Below are positions 37,501 through 52,782 of a stretch of 64,000 bases of DNA, one piece after another (the first letter of the stretch is position 1; each line of letters starts with the position of its first letter). The DNA lies in NCBI GenBank assembly GCA_013397455.1, contig VYZB01000095.1, positions 296,077 through 360,076 of the forward strand, written 5' to 3'. Both the position numbers and the translations under genes were made by a program. The notes beneath the pieces were generated by a model. It was not told the DNA's origin, did not search any database, and worked only from the letters and a program-made list of their open reading frames with translations. Origin of the DNA: Crotophaga sulcirostris (Eukaryota > Chordata > Aves > Cuculiformes > Crotophagidae).

Positions 37501-40500
37501 TCAGCTCTGTCAAGCGGTGGTCCCATGGAGCACTGTGACTGCCAACACCAGGCACAAGGTGCATGAAGTACCAACCAGTGCACTGCAGGAAAGGGGAAAG
37601 CATGGGGATTTCACGCAAACCTGCACAACCTTCTTTCGCTCTGCACCATCAATGCTCCAAAATTCATTTTTGGCCAATCACAATAGGAATCTACTACTAA
37701 ACCATTAAAAACCCTAAAAGATTACTTTACTCTTTTTTTAGCTCTTAGAAACACATCAGGTGTTTGATTTAAACTGGATTTAAACAGCACAAAAAAGACT
37801 CTTTCAGTCACTCAGATTTCTAAGTAAGCTAAATGTTTCCTCCCAACTTCTACTGTGGGCATGAAGTCTTTTCCAGAAAAAAAGTGGACAGTCTACAGAG
37901 CTTGACACTTCAATATGACCAATAACCTCAGTGACATATTAAATAAAGCAGAAAAGTCCACTTACCAAGAAAAAAACAGACCACTTCACGAACAGACATT
38001 TTTTTTTCCCCTCCTCTGTGCAAGGGACTAACGGAACTGCAATCAGCTATCAGTCCATCTTGTTCAAGGCCATTATCTACCCACAAGGAGAATCAAGTTT
38101 TGGGAATGTGTTTCATATCAGCCTTAAGAAAAGGTGGCAGCACACCCCAGACAAAAACAAGGCAAACAGTATAAAAATCCAAGCATGTAAATGCTTTGAA
38201 TGGGAGAGTGTGGGTCTCTGAGCTAATCATTTCCCAAGCTGAAAGATAAGCAACAATTCAAGAAACAAAAACGAGACACTAGAAATGAGATATCGTGTAT
38301 TAGTGACTTGTAGTAAACAGGTCCTGCTGTTTCCAGCATCTTCTAAGTAGTGTTTTAGAGATGAGACAGCAAATACTTTAATTTTTCAAGTATGATTAAT
38401 GGAATCGCATGATTACTTGAAGACATGATCATTCAGTATGCACATTTGCGGTAATGATATCTTATTATTATGGTAATAGTGTTCTTACATAAACATGCAT
38501 AATAGGCTTTAAAGGTGCTACACATTATAATTATTAGTTATCAAGATGTCAGTTGCTTAAGGAAAATTTTTAATTACAGGTTAAACTGATCAGATGCATG
38601 TTTTGTTTAATGTATAGCTTTGAGGAACAGATAACAGAGGCATCTCTGGTCTTGTCCATGTAGCCTGGAATTAAAATCTCAAAACAGAACCACCGTAATC
38701 CTCGAGTAGGCAGCAGGAGAGCTTCTCCATGTGCCAGAAGAAGAAAAAAAATTTTGTTCCACTGGTCTCAGATTAAAAGGGTAAAACTGAGGTGAAAAGA
38801 ACAAAGAATCAAAGGAGGTTTAGCAAATAAAGGGAGATGTATAAAATAAGGGGAAAAAGAGGATTATAGCAACAGGAAAGGGAAATCATTACAGGTACAC
38901 AGCAAAGCCCACCTGTGGCAGTGTGAAGAGAAAGTGATGGCGATAGGGGCTGACTGCAGTGCGGAGACACAAGCAGCAGCCAGGGCAGGAGGGAAGCAGC
39001 ACAAAACCTCTCCTGTCAAAGACTAACAAAGACTCCAACAAGCTCTGGTTCTGCCTTCTGTTTCAAAGAGTAAAGTGGGCGCTAAGATCTGATGAATCGA
39101 GATAGCTGTTATCTCCAGAACACAGAGCTACCAGGAAAAGGTCTCACAGAAGACACACTTCAGGGATTTGTTTGTTTCCAAGGAAGATTTAACTGGAAGG
39201 AAAGATGACCATCCATCTAATCACAGAAAGGAAAAAAATAATTCAGGACTTGGGGGATACATCCAGCTAAAAAAATCCTCTAATTTTTCCCAAATGTTAA
39301 AATAAAGTAATTATGCTTCTATATACCACGTCCATCAATCAGAAACAGCACTACAGAAGGGAAGATTTAAAAAAACCTGCTAATGGGCCAGGCCTTTCCA
39401 TCTGCCTAACCCCAATTCACTTGCTCTAGCAGTTCAGTTATGTTAAAAAAACAAACAAACAACTCAAAGAGAACTTGAAAATATGAAAATGGGCATTCTG
39501 CTCCTCATTCTGTACGAGGGGTGGCACTGCATCCTCTATCACTGTAGGGTTACATCTCTAAACCACTGTGCAGAGTATTCGCAAACATTGGAGTAAACAG
39601 TCAAACTGGCAGCAGGGTCTTTCAAAGCAGGAGTCAGTAGCATCTCACTATGGAATCAAAAGGGACTTTTCTTGTACAAGCACAAGCTCTAGCTTGCTTT
39701 TGTTTTTGTAAACAACAGAAGGATTATTTCTACTGCCTCAGAAGTTTGGCTCTGCATTTCACAGATGTGTACAAACATCCACTGTCCCAAAGTACACAGT
39801 GTAAACTAGGTGTAACACACAGCAAAACACAACTACAAGGCAACAGAATTTTCTTATTATCTACCCCTGCCCAGTCACAATCAAGTCGGTGTACAGTGCA
39901 TAAGTGCTGTCATGGCAGACTGAGCTATTCTTGGCCAAGCACAACACAAAAGCAAACAACGCATGGGAACCGGTATATCAAAAACATTGACAAGAGCTTT
40001 GGTTACCAGCCCGGTGTTTGAATGTGACCTAACTGCTCTTGGAACCAAGCTGGAACCTAACTAACCTGGGAACCAACTGAAGTCTTGTTCTATTATGTTG
40101 TTTGAATGTGGTTAGGGCCTATTCACTGTGTTACAATGGGAATCAGTCCTCCATGCTAGCAGTGCTCTAACTTGGCTCTACAGGGCTGACAAGTCCTGTT
40201 TAAAATGTAAAACACTTCACATTAATTATCTTTAAGCCTTACAGGCAAGATAAACTAGTCTCAAGGAAACAGTAGATACTTCAAGTGCAGACATGCCTCT
40301 GCAGTGTCGTAGGCTCCACCAAATATGAAAATGGGCTTGTCTCATTACCAAGCAGCCATCCCCTGGTAGGCCTACAATTCCTTGAGATGCATTCAAACAC
40401 AAACTAGCAGCATGCTGTGCTAGTCAGCAGGGCTGACAAATATAAAAAGGGCAGTTATTTAACTTATCTCCACTCAGCAGGAGCTCTGGACACATCAGAT

Positions 40501-41169
40501 CCGTCTAATAGTAAAGCTGTTGCATTAAGCAAAAGGCCTTCTGTCTGCTGGGTCACAGGGTATTCCCAACTGCCTTAATTTTATACATCTACTGTATGAG
40601 AAGCTACCAAGTTTAAAGAGCAAGTGTCAGTCTATATTTAAACCACCTTACTCAACAAGGCCTGGCAAAACTTTGACTTATAAGAGAAAGTTCCACAGAC
40701 ACCCTATGTCTTAGATAAAACAGATAAGATAACAAGCAACACAACCAGTCAAGAGTATAGCCACTTGAAATGTTTCAAATTACATACCTGGCAGCATTGC
40801 TTACAATTTCCCACAATAATTCTTTTAGCCAGAGGCATTTCTGAGTATTTGGGCAATTTGAGAGTTAATATGTTAATATTATCTCAGACATCACCAGATC
40901 TTATCCCAAAGTAGAGCCTCAGCAGTTGAGATGCAGAGGGTGCGTAAATTTACTATCTGCAAGACATTGAAATGTCCATTTAACTATAAGGGATAATTAA
41001 ATTTTCTGCCTTGCCACAAGACTGGTTGAGGACAGGCTGCAATAGAACATATTTCATGCTTCCACATGGACTGTCATTGCTGAACAAAAAAGCACCTGCA
41101 AGAAGTCCAAACTCTCCAGACCCTCCAGATCGTCTAACTTTACCCCTGCCCAGAGTGGTTCTTGCTGGA

Positions 41170-41203
41170 TTCTATCCATCACTGCCTTCTATCCATCACT
41201 GCC
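41170..41203 (+). repeat. Two-copy 17-bp perfect tandem repeat
   Basis: TTCTATCCATCACTGCC occurs twice in direct succession without a mismatch, and the following TTCC begins a third partial match. Located in the last SHQ1 intron. Confidence 0.9.
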
Positions 41204-44200
41204 TTCCAGCCCAAGCCTTATCAGTCCAGACACAAGGGGTGTGAAGAGACATTGTTCAACACTGATAATGCCAACATTAACTTCCCACAGGAACTCTGTT
41301 CATGATCTTGATGAAAACTAATATCCCTATAGCAGTTAAGTTCAAGCTTTCCTGAAACAGGAGCCTCAAAAAGTTATAGCCAAACATGATATCAAAAGAT
41401 AAGAAAGCAAGCTGATACAAGAATGACACAGCTGACAAAGCATTCAACTATTCCCATAAAAACTCCAGAGGAAAATTAATTGCCCTTCCATCTAAAATTC
41501 AGATGTGAGCTCCCATCTAGTCATGCACAGCTGCTTAAGCAACCAAGCTGGCATTCTTTGGGGAAAGTCTCTTGAAGCTGATAACTGAGCTCACCATAAG
41601 TCACTGGAACAGCATATTCTGACACCCATGGGTGGAGGATAACTTGAGACACATACTCTTGAATTATCGTAACACAGCTCAAACTTGAGGGCTTTAGACT
41701 AATAGTATGTTTCCTTCAGAAGGGCAACTAATAAAGTCAAACATCCCTCCACACTTGACATAAAATATCAAACAGCTAGAAAGATAAAAATAATATATTT
41801 AATTCTTATGATACAGAATTGAAAAACAATTTGATATTAATAAAATATTCAAGACATGAAAGAATCTAGGCTTGATAAACCCTGACTGGAAAACACAGAA
41901 GCAATAGCAGCATTGAATGCAACAGCAGACTTCATTAATGTAGAAACATCTAAAGCGAACACGCCCCAAAAAGCATAACTGGTCAAAAAATAAGATTAGA
42001 TAATGAAAAAATCCTCCAGTTCAGGAAAGGAATCCTTACAAATCGACATTTAGCTGCAATAATAAGGAAATCATCACACTAAACACACAATCCATTTGCC
42101 AAAACTACTCATGAGTTACAAAAGAACACAAGCCTCAGAATTTGCCTGGAGATAAGAGACTAAGACTCAATTATACCTTTTAGCATGTGTTTTATATGAG
42201 ATGCCATATTTCACCATCTTTTTTTTCCCCTTTCAAGGTCATTCCTAATGAATGCTTCGAGTTATATACTAGTCAGTGATGTCCAACCATAGGTGAAACA
42301 GTTCTGAAAAAAGCAAGCTCAGAATCAGTGAACAAAAATACTCCAAGGTAACTTCTGGAAAAACTAACAGTAGAAAGCCCATAGTCCTGATAAATGTTAA
42401 CAGACAAACACTGCCTATCTGTACACACTGCTGTGTTACAGACTGACAATGAACATAACTATACACTGTTTTTATTGCCAAGTACGTCACATACGCCTTT
42501 ACCTCAATTCCCCACAAGTTTGGGGAAACTGTGCACAGATTTTACTTCATCCAGCTCTGAATACAACTATTCCCTACAGTGAAACACGGCTAAAGTTTAA
42601 CGAAGTATAACAATACTACCATGAAGTTCAAGGCATGAAGTGGAAAAGAAAATACACAACACCTGAATCACAGGGCAACCCTTTACTGGAAACAAAAGGC
42701 TCTCATTCAGAAAAACTCAGGTAATATTATTTTATACTTGCACCATACACAGAAAATTCCACAGGTTCCTAATAAACAGAAAAGTCTAAAATCTACTTTA
42801 CGTATCTCTTAAAAAATGGCACCTCTATTCACAAAATTCCTTATTGTATCAGTCGAATAGAAAGATGAATACGCAACACTTAATGCATCACTTTCCTGCC
42901 TTTATTAGCTGGTTAGCTCATCACAACCCTACCTAGCTTAAGAGATCCAAAAGAATCACAGAGGAGGTAGTACAACAGCCAGCAAGCTAAACAAAAGCAG
43001 CACCATTCAACAGTTTCATGTGCTTAGTTTATTACACATTTTTTATAGTAAGAGGCAGAACCAATAAATAACTCCATTAAAATCTCATTAGCTCTGATCA
43101 ATGAGTACAGAAGATAATATAAGAACAAAGCTGAATTTAATGTGTTAGTGAAGGAGAAATAGGACCACTTTCTTCAAGACTCAGGTTAAAATTGACCTAA
43201 ACTTTAACTAATCTTCTGCATTATCTGCAGCAAAAGAAAGACAGATGAATGTAAACACAACAGAAATAACACAACATTTGTTCACATGATTTAGTACTCG
43301 ATTAACCACTGTCTTCACAGGGAAGAAACATACCATCTCCACAACACAGCACCGAAGACTGCTTAATTTCTACACTTCCTTAGGAAAAGCCTGCTGCTAA
43401 AACAAAATGTGCTCTGTCTATTCAAGATATTTTCTGTAAATGCAGGTAAGAACTCATTCTTTCCATTTCTCAGGAGAATGGATTCTGATTTTTAACTTAA
43501 ATACAACAGTTAAGGCTTACACATTTACACTGTCCATGTCTATACCTACTGTTAATTATTTCCTTTCTAACAACTCTTGGAAACACCAGGCAACTTCAAA
43601 CCAAATTTAAGAGTGACTAGAGTTTGAAAAAGATCTTTAAATTCCTACATATTTCATGAAAATAAGCAGAGCTATAAATAATGACTCTCATGGGACAAAG
43701 CTGGCAGAACACAGCTATGGCAGGAGGGGATGGCACGCACACACCAACCAGCTGATTGGTGCTGAGGGCAGCTACTGCCTATGCTGTCCCTGGTGGAGGT
43801 GTCAAAGGATGTGGTGAAGAGACGAGGGCAACAGGCCTGGGGTTCTATGAAGTTTATGGAATCTTTTTTTTTTCCCCCCTCTTATACACATCAGACAAAG
43901 TGGAGACTGGAAAAGCGTTCACTGCACATCAAATCTTTATCTTAAATACAAGAAAACCACACTATAAAAAAGGTTGCACTGGGTTCAAAAAGAAGTCTGG
44001 AAAATACATCTCTAAGCAAGATGTCACTGCTTTAAATTGATTGGATTAGAAGAGCAGAAATCTGGCATAAAGAGACAAGACAAGAGAAATCCACCATTCA
44101 CCTTCAGGTGACAGAAGGCAGTCCTGCACCATAAAACAACGGTTGATGTGGAAGAATCCAATGGATTTAACATAAATGAACAAAAACTGTGTTCCTAATA

Positions 44201-47200
44201 CATAAAATGTATTCATCTTGAAATGCTGGCTTTCCAAGAGAACATGAATTCTAAAACTGAGAGTGATAATACTGACACTGCAATCCAACTTTCAGTCTTG
44301 TAAATATGAACTGCTATCTACATAGCTTCAAGTGTTACAGTTTGTTAACCATAAATCAAATATAAAACATAGCATCATTGTTTCAAACTAAGCAACTTCT
44401 ATTATGTTCACAAGTCTGAATATTTCAAGTGACTTTCCCTCCATATTTTTTCTGAAATTCTACCGTGCTGCTTTCACAATAAATCTAAACACTGCGTGAG
44501 CTGAACTTCACATTTATAAATATTTTTTAAAAAAAGATGAAGCTTTCCAATATAACATCTTACTTTAATTACGTGGTCTTTTTGATAAGTTGAAACCAAA
44601 CATATGGATTATAAAAGAAATCAAGTACAGCTTACTTATGTAGATGGTACTATGAAAATATTCATAAGAGAAAACAGACTTAGAATATTGGACTATAAAA
44701 AGAAACTGATTATTTATGTTTCAAGAACACTTTAACTGAGCTTAGAAGCACCTCAGTGTTGCCAAAATAGTTTCAGTAAGTTGCAGCCAGTCGAAACACT
44801 TAACAATGGCTCAGCTTCCAAAGTTATATATGATAAACACAAATAATGAAAGATGAATAAATAACTCACCACAAAACAGACACAGAGAAAGGAACAGATT
44901 TTATAATGCAATAATAAGTACTGGCTGCATTACTGAAACAGAACACTGACAATGATGAGTCCCATCTCCCTCAAATTTCTTGACTGTCATTAACTAGACC
45001 TTGGTCTTCACCATCCCTGCTGGTGACCTAGGAGACAGCGTTCCAAATACTTTAATTACACAATTTGTATTACAACATGGGAATGAAAGGTATTCACACA
45101 AAGCAGTGCAGAAGATGTGAACTGCGGTGTCAGGAAAATGCTCGTAAAGTCATGTATTAGAACAATAATAAGAACAACAATGACAAAAGTCAAACTTAAA
45201 CATACAATTATAAATACGTTCCCCCAACATGACCCTACCCCCTTACAATGGAGTTTATCCACCAAACAGCAAAAGTCCTAATGAGGTCAATCAGGGTTTT
45301 AACTGTGACACTGCTCCGTTGCTTCTGACTGACCCCCATAACACTAGAAGGGAAAACACTACCTGTACCCTTCCCACTCTCAGCTGATTCTATACTCACA
45401 GGATCCAAACATAAAAAGACGACAAAATCTGAGCACCTTGCAAGTTCCTGGCAGGAAAGCAGATTTTTTCCAAGGGCCTAAGACTGAGGAGCCTGCTCCC
45501 ATCTTTTGCCGTGCATGCCCTGTTGTGCTTGTAGGGCACCTCATTTCAGATGCTCTAGAGTATGACCATGTCTCTTACAAATAATAATTAATACCACCAC
45601 ACCCCACTGCAGATCTGGCCTCCAGACCACGACAGGGAACTTGCAGGCCATGCACGCAGCATCACATAGCTGGTCCACACTGCCCTGTTCTTGCAAAGAG
45701 TCCCCAGGGAACAGTGGAGAGTGCGTGTTAGGCCGCACACTAAATTCTCACCTCATTCAACATCTTTTTTACGCTCTCATTCTAACTTCTTCTGTCTTGA
45801 GATTTATGGGGCAATCACGGCAAGGGCAGATGGAAAACACCAAGCTAGTTACTCACAAGGTTGGAAACAAACCAGGAAGACATCATCAGTCTGCACATCT
45901 GCTCCTCCCTTTGATCACAGCTGCACACTCCACCTGCTTAGGGAGGCAACAACTACACACGCTCATCCTTCCCCTACTCAAAACAGAGGAAGAATCAGTT
46001 GAGACGCACTGACTGAAAAGACATGACACAGATCGCTGACCCTTCTGTAGGCAGATAGGAACTGCCTCCCAACAACTTTGGAAAATCAAAGCAGTAGTCT
46101 GAGGGGAAAAAAAATGGCTTTCTTCTTTGCCTTCTCTACCCACAGCAAGGTGCATTCAGACACAGCCTGAAGGAATATCAGCTATAGAAAAGTGATGGAA
46201 TAAATAGAAAAAAAACAACAGGGGAAAGGAGAGGAAAAACATCAAAGGAAACTGCAGCCAGCAGCTGGAAGGAGAGATTAAATCCCTTGTTAAAAATCCA
46301 TGTTTTACAGGGCTTGCTAAAACATATATAAAAGGGAATTTCTGGTTTTATATCCACCTGTCTATCATGTTTTTCGGCCTTCAGGGCAAACAGTATTTTG
46401 CTTTAAGCCTCTTAAGTCAGTATATTTCATTATTTTGGTATTGTTATTTACAAGGTGCTCTATGTGCACCTACTGCTTTACAGACAATTGAAGTGACAGC
46501 TCATGCCTTAAATAAGATGCAACACTTAATGAGAGGCATGGCAGCTCACGATGACAGTAAACAAAAAGAAACCTTATTAAAAACATGAATCAAAACAGTA
46601 AAAGAAGAGACATATATAACGTGCTTGCAAATTATTAGTTACTATTTTTGAATCAAAGAACTGTGATCTAAGGACTAACAGCAGATCACATGGGATGAAG
46701 ATAAATCTGGGTTCTCAATCAAATTCAGGCACCAACAGTCAACATACTCTTTGATACGTTGGTAAAGCCTTACCTAAGTTTTAAGGAAAATGATAGCATC
46801 ACCTCTTGTAAAACTAGAAAAGGTTGTTTTAGTAGCATAAAAAATTACCCAGAATCTCAAATACTTTCTGCACCAGACCCATAGTGTTTGAACCACAGAA
46901 TACTTTGAGCTAAGCTATCTTGATGGAAACAAATAAGACAGCACAGAATTACCCAACAAGCTAGGGAGAATGGGCCAACTTATCATTATTCTTCACTAGG
47001 AAGATGTGAAAACTTAGTGCTGCCTGAATTTTTTGTTACCTGTTCAACAAGATGGATCTTATTTGTAATTCTTTTTTGTTACACATGGTTAAAAATTGAA
47101 ATCTCTGTCCCATCATACCTGCACATAAATCTTCTTGAACAGACACTAGAATTAGTCCATGTTTTAGCACGGTCTCACAAATGGTGCTTTCTAAGGTCAT

Positions 47201-50200
47201 GCCACTTTCTTCTAAACTATACTGCTCTGCGTCTTCGGCTGACCATTGTACTCACCTTCTCACCTCCTCAGAGATAAACAGGAGCTCAGGTTCAAAGTGT
47301 TCTCAAGCATGACCCAACCTATATTTCTGGAGCTGCGGTCCTCAACTGTCTTATATTCTTCAATCCATAACTACGATCTACAATCTTTTATTGTGAATGT
47401 GTCATTTTATACTTGATTGCATTAAAATGCATATTGTTCAAATAAGCACATGCTGCCTATCTGGGTCAGTCTGTGCAATTCATTTTCTAACTTTAGATAA
47501 ATAACATTAAAAGTCATTAAAAAAGTTGTATCTAAAATAAGTCATATACTATATTTTCTTCCAGATTGTGAAAGATACTGGACAGTACTCAGACAAAAAC
47601 TCTGCAAACAACGGATAATCTTAACTTCATAAAGCAACAAAACCCTACCTGCCTTTTTCCCCAGTTAGGTTTTTTTTTCCCCATTTTCCAATATTTCCTA
47701 GAACACTGGCATATCAGTAACTCCTACAGTTGGTGGTATGTGAACTGAAATATGCATAAAATGAACCTCAAAGAGACCATTTGGAATGGCCACTCCCATT
47801 ATTGGTAAAAGCTTCAAAACCAGCTGGAACATCTGAAAGTTAACACTGCACCACAGGCCACCAAAGAAGTGAATGAAAAGCAAACCTAATGCAGCATGAT
47901 CACTCAAAGCAGTAAGTAAATGTAGTGCTGCATGCTCAACTAGCTGCCAGCAGTATTAATGCCAGCTTGTAAAGCCTGCTAAGAAGGAATTATAGTAATT
48001 AGGGATTGTAGTCATGAGCTACTATAGCAAGTCATCACAGGACAATAGGGGTGAAGCCAACGTAACCAGATAACACACAGCTTTCTTCATGGTAAAGGTG
48101 TGGTCACAAGCAGCACCAAGACTTTTTAGTTCATCCCTTGTGTACCTGCACAGTTCTTACTAAAGCAAAATAGCAAAGGAAATAATATTTTTCAAATTAA
48201 CAATCTCAATTTCAACAAGTTTTGTTTTGCAGGGGGGTGGAGGACAAGGAATTACGTGGCTTCACTGCATCCACAATGGCAATACCATTAAAGAAGGACA
48301 GCGAAAAATATGACACCAACCACAAGACAGATCAAAAGAAGCGATTTTGCAGTGGTGGCAGTTGAGCTGTTACACTATCTGATAAATAACGTAACTGGTT
48401 ACATCAGAACACGCACTAAAAGCACATGCTAATGGCAAGGCTGCTTTCAAAGCAGCACGCTGAAAGCAATTTGTCTTTTATCTGCACCACCTACTTTGAA
48501 TACTGGAGTTCCTATCAAACCTGAAATTACTGCAGCCTTTGCTAAGGTAAGGTTAAAATGGGCAGTGATGAAAGTAAAGTAAAACCTAACCTACATCCAA
48601 AGCAGAGTACACTTGACCACGAATCTGTAATGCACATAAAATACAATACTATAAGGTGCATTCGTCCTAAGGTCTTAACGGTATGAGGTGCTCTTCAAAC
48701 ATACTGTACAAATCAGTTTAATCCCACAGAGCCAACAAGGAGGATTTTCATCCAGAATATGTTACTCCTTATGCTTTTTTCTTCTGAATCATGACTGTTG
48801 AATCCAAGAGGTTAACAGTTGAAAATTAGATAAGAAAAATTAATCAGTGTTTTAAAGCATTCTCAAATGCTGTTTCCTCTCCCCATTACAGATGGAAAAT
48901 GTAATGAACATGCTAGTAGTACACCATTTGAAAACCTTTTAGGGTAGCTTTTTTCCTGAATCCTCCTATCTGAACTTAATATTTTCATAGTAGAGGTGCA
49001 CAACAACAAGAGTTAACTCTGTTCAACCCTTATTTAGCAGCAGCATCCCGAGATTCAGATGTTACAGTTCGATCATTCCTAAGAACATGGCAATGCCACA
49101 AAGGGTGAATAGGACTTCATGAATATCAACCCTACAAGCAGCAAAAAAGCAAACACCAAAATATTTTTAAAAGCCCATTTTTCCTCTATTCAAGTATTTT
49201 TAATCTTTACAAAACCATAAATTGCTGAAGAAAAAATACCAAGAAGAAACAGCTATGAAAATGGCACAATCAAAATAGTTTCTACATACTCTGAAACACT
49301 CTTCAAAGTTTTCCAGATATTAGCAAATAATAACCATGTCAAATTTCTTAAGTATGTAGATAAAATTATTTGTGAAACTGATCATCTAAAACACAATTGG
49401 AATATAAGTTAAAATTCCATTTACATTCATCTAAAGATTACAATATTTGACTACAGAGGTTTAAAGATGTTACGTGTTACAAAATATGTGATCTGTTCTT
49501 GAAGACTTTTTACCTCACAAGCAAGCACAGCACAGGATATGGGTGAGGTGGTATGTGTAACAAGATATAAAAAAAATAAATAAGATGCTCCATAAAGCAG
49601 AGAACTTAATGTAAATTAATAACAGACCTCTACAGCTATGGAAGTACTTACACATAGTTTAAGACAGGCTTCTGAAGACTCACAGTGGTACAGTGCATTT
49701 AAATGGGCACAACAGCCCATTTTGAACTAAATGCTCTTCAAAAACATTAGTTGGCTGTCTTACACATTCAAACCCAGTCTTTTTTTGCAAATACAAAGCA
49801 ATGATAACTTTTAAAATAATTCTTAAAAAGTCAGTTAAATCCAAGAAAAAGGTCAGAATGAACATAAAGAAGTCTTCCCTCTACCAAATGTTAACCAATG
49901 GACTGAAACTATGATGCTGAAGGTTCAGTTCCTACCTCCCTTGGGCACTTCACGATCCGATGTAATACAGGCAGTAAAAATACTAAATCTTATTTTTTTT
50001 CTGAAAGACTTGGGCTCCTTAATGTCTTTGCAAAATCAGGCATTAACACTTCAAACCCACATTACACTATATTGATTAAAACAGCAACTCAGAAAACCTG
50101 GGGAAAAGAAAAGGGGGGCTTGAACAATCACAGTCAATCTCCTCACCTCATGACATGCTGCGAAAGTAATTAATCCTACATTTATTTAGAGAGCTTCACA

Positions 50201-52765
50201 CCCTACACATAAAGCAACAACTCCCTGCTGGCTTCAGACTAGGTAATTATGTTGTAACAAGGACTAGGTTTTGAATGTAACAAAGAGATGAAAAGGAAAA
50301 CAGACCTATGAAGCCAGTCTGGCTTTCAGGCATGTCTCACCTGCAAGTCAAGAGAAGCAGCTATAACACGCTTAGGAATATCTGACTTAGCTTTAGTTTA
50401 GGTAGCTCCAGCAAAGATAGCTCCTACAGCAACTGTATAAACGTCACCAGGAACCTTGGTTTTCACTTTAAAGCAAACAGTCCATCTTGAACTGGTATGT
50501 TACACCTACAGTCACCAAAATTAGCAAGATTATAGTTGTCTTAGGTTGCAGAGCGACCCAAGATTGCGTGAAGGTGCGACTGCAGAGCACACACACATTA
50601 AAGCAGCCTGTATACCAGTATAACACATCATGGTGCAGATGGAGTTCGACAGGGCACATAGGCAATTTAACAGCTCATCCCTCAACAGAAGAGATCTCCT
50701 CTACTGCACGACTTGAAGCTACTACAACACGACAGAAATAACGATTTTATAATTTTTTGCAACAGAATAGATCATGACTCAAAGGTGAGATGGTGAGTTA
50801 AAAAGTAGAAAAACAGCGATAATGAAAAAAATAATACAAATTACATAGGATCAGACATCTTTATTGTCCTGCATTCCTCATACCCATAAAACTTTGAAGA
50901 GTGTACAACTGTGCATAAGTAAGTTTACTAATCCCTGGAAAACTGCCAGGAATACTACCAGCTTCAGCTCCAACTCAAGAACACAGAAAACATACATTTA
51001 ACGTGGCCTGTGTTTAAAGCAACGTGTATTTAAATTTTAAGCAAAAATATTTTAAATCGCCATGGAATCAATTGTACTCTTATGTAGGGATGCAAAACAG
51101 CACACACTTAACTGCCTGCCTGGACAAGGACTCAGGAATTCATTCAGCCTTCCACCTGGCCACTTGTGTACGGCCAGCAAGCATCACAGGGCCAAGCTAC
51201 CAGGAGGAACATATGTACAACAGTGGACAACAAAAAGCAATGTGAATAGAGACTGGCACAAAGGGGAGTACAAAACACTGCAGAAAGACATCCGGCTACA
51301 CAAAGGAACCTCAGCACAGCAAGAGGCAGTGGGTATACTTGTCTGACTTCTATGAAGGACACAACTCCTATGGGGTCACAGACACATAAATCACCTCCAG
51401 TAGAAGGGAAAAAGCTCTCCTGCAACAATCTCATGTCTCAATTCCTCTAGTCTTAGCAGCCCACACTGCAGGTACCAGACCACCAGGGGTTTCCCCAAAG
51501 CTCCTTCTCCTCTCCCTCATCTCCTTCTGCTCTAAGTAAGGCATGAAAGATGGAGGAAAGCTCAGACTGATAAATTCAGTTATAACTTCACCTTGGAGAG
51601 GCTGCCATATGCATCATACTGGTTTGTAAAAGCTCTGACCTAAAGGAAAAAAAAAGCATGCAAACCAGACAAATTAAATTTAATTTTATTATGGAAATGA
51701 AAGTAATAACAGAAGTGACAGCAGGGTGGATGATAAGCTCACTTAGCAGGGGGATCAAATGAAGTGATGACATGTCATTATGACCTCAGGGGTTAAAGAT
51801 GCAATTTTCCATCTGGCTGCATCTGGCTTTTCAACATAAATGTTGACACCACCTGCTGAGATTTACTACAAGCTGCCTCCATAGGTCTTTGTCTAGATTG
51901 TGTTACCCAGGTTAATGTTTACTCTTCCCTCTTTTCTGGCAACTTTTGCTGAGCAACATGTTCCCTTTCTTCAAAAGCTAATGGACAGTTTGAAGGATTT
52001 TACATGCCACTTTATACAACAGATCAAATTATTAATAGTAACTTCACAAGCACCTCCGAGAGAGAGTAGAAAGCAGGTAAAACTAGCTTGAAGACTGCAA
52101 ACAGGAAGATGGAATTTTAGCTACACTTGCTAGCACCTTGCATTGTCTAAGACTCCTATTATAGGCATCTACTTTTACCTTAGTAACAGGTACCTGAATG
52201 TAACCATTTTCCTGAAAAAAAAAAATCCTTAAAGAACTAGCTTGTACTCACCAATGCAAACTGACTATAAGCTACCTGCACATTCTCTACTCACCAGCAT
52301 AATAATTTCCATTTCCAGATACATTGTGCTTAAAACAAATCATCTTTTGCCAGCCCAGTGACATATTCGCTTATTCATCTAACTTCGCCACAGCCAAACT
52401 ATGATCTCAAACCAAATTTGTAATCAGCTACTGACAGACTGCTGGCGATACGGTTTTTATTTCCACACTGAATATTTAAAAGCCAGTACCTACCAGTGGA
52501 GGCCCCCTCATGGAGGTTTAATCTGGAATAGGACTGTATGCTTACTACCACTTGATACATCCATCACATTTTTGCCTGTACCAAACTTTCATCCTAAACC
52601 TACAGCTCACAGACTTTTCTCTGCCAGTACAGGTGAGCTAAAGAGCTTGCTTCCAGCTGTTTTGTAGTGTCCAGATTCTGCACTACAAAACCCCTCCAGT
52701 CTATTTTAACTGTTTAAACAAAGAAGCCCCAACCCCTGCTAGGACTTGGTTACACACCAGGGAAA

Positions 52766-52782
52766 GGGGGGGGGGGGGGGGG
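52766..52782 (+). repeat. Homopolymer G run (G17)
   Basis: Seventeen uninterrupted G residues in AT-rich intronic sequence of SHQ1. Because SHQ1 is transcribed from the minus strand, the RNA carries C17 and the template strand carries G17. Such a run can form G-quadruplexes and is prone to length change and sequencing error. Confidence 0.95.
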
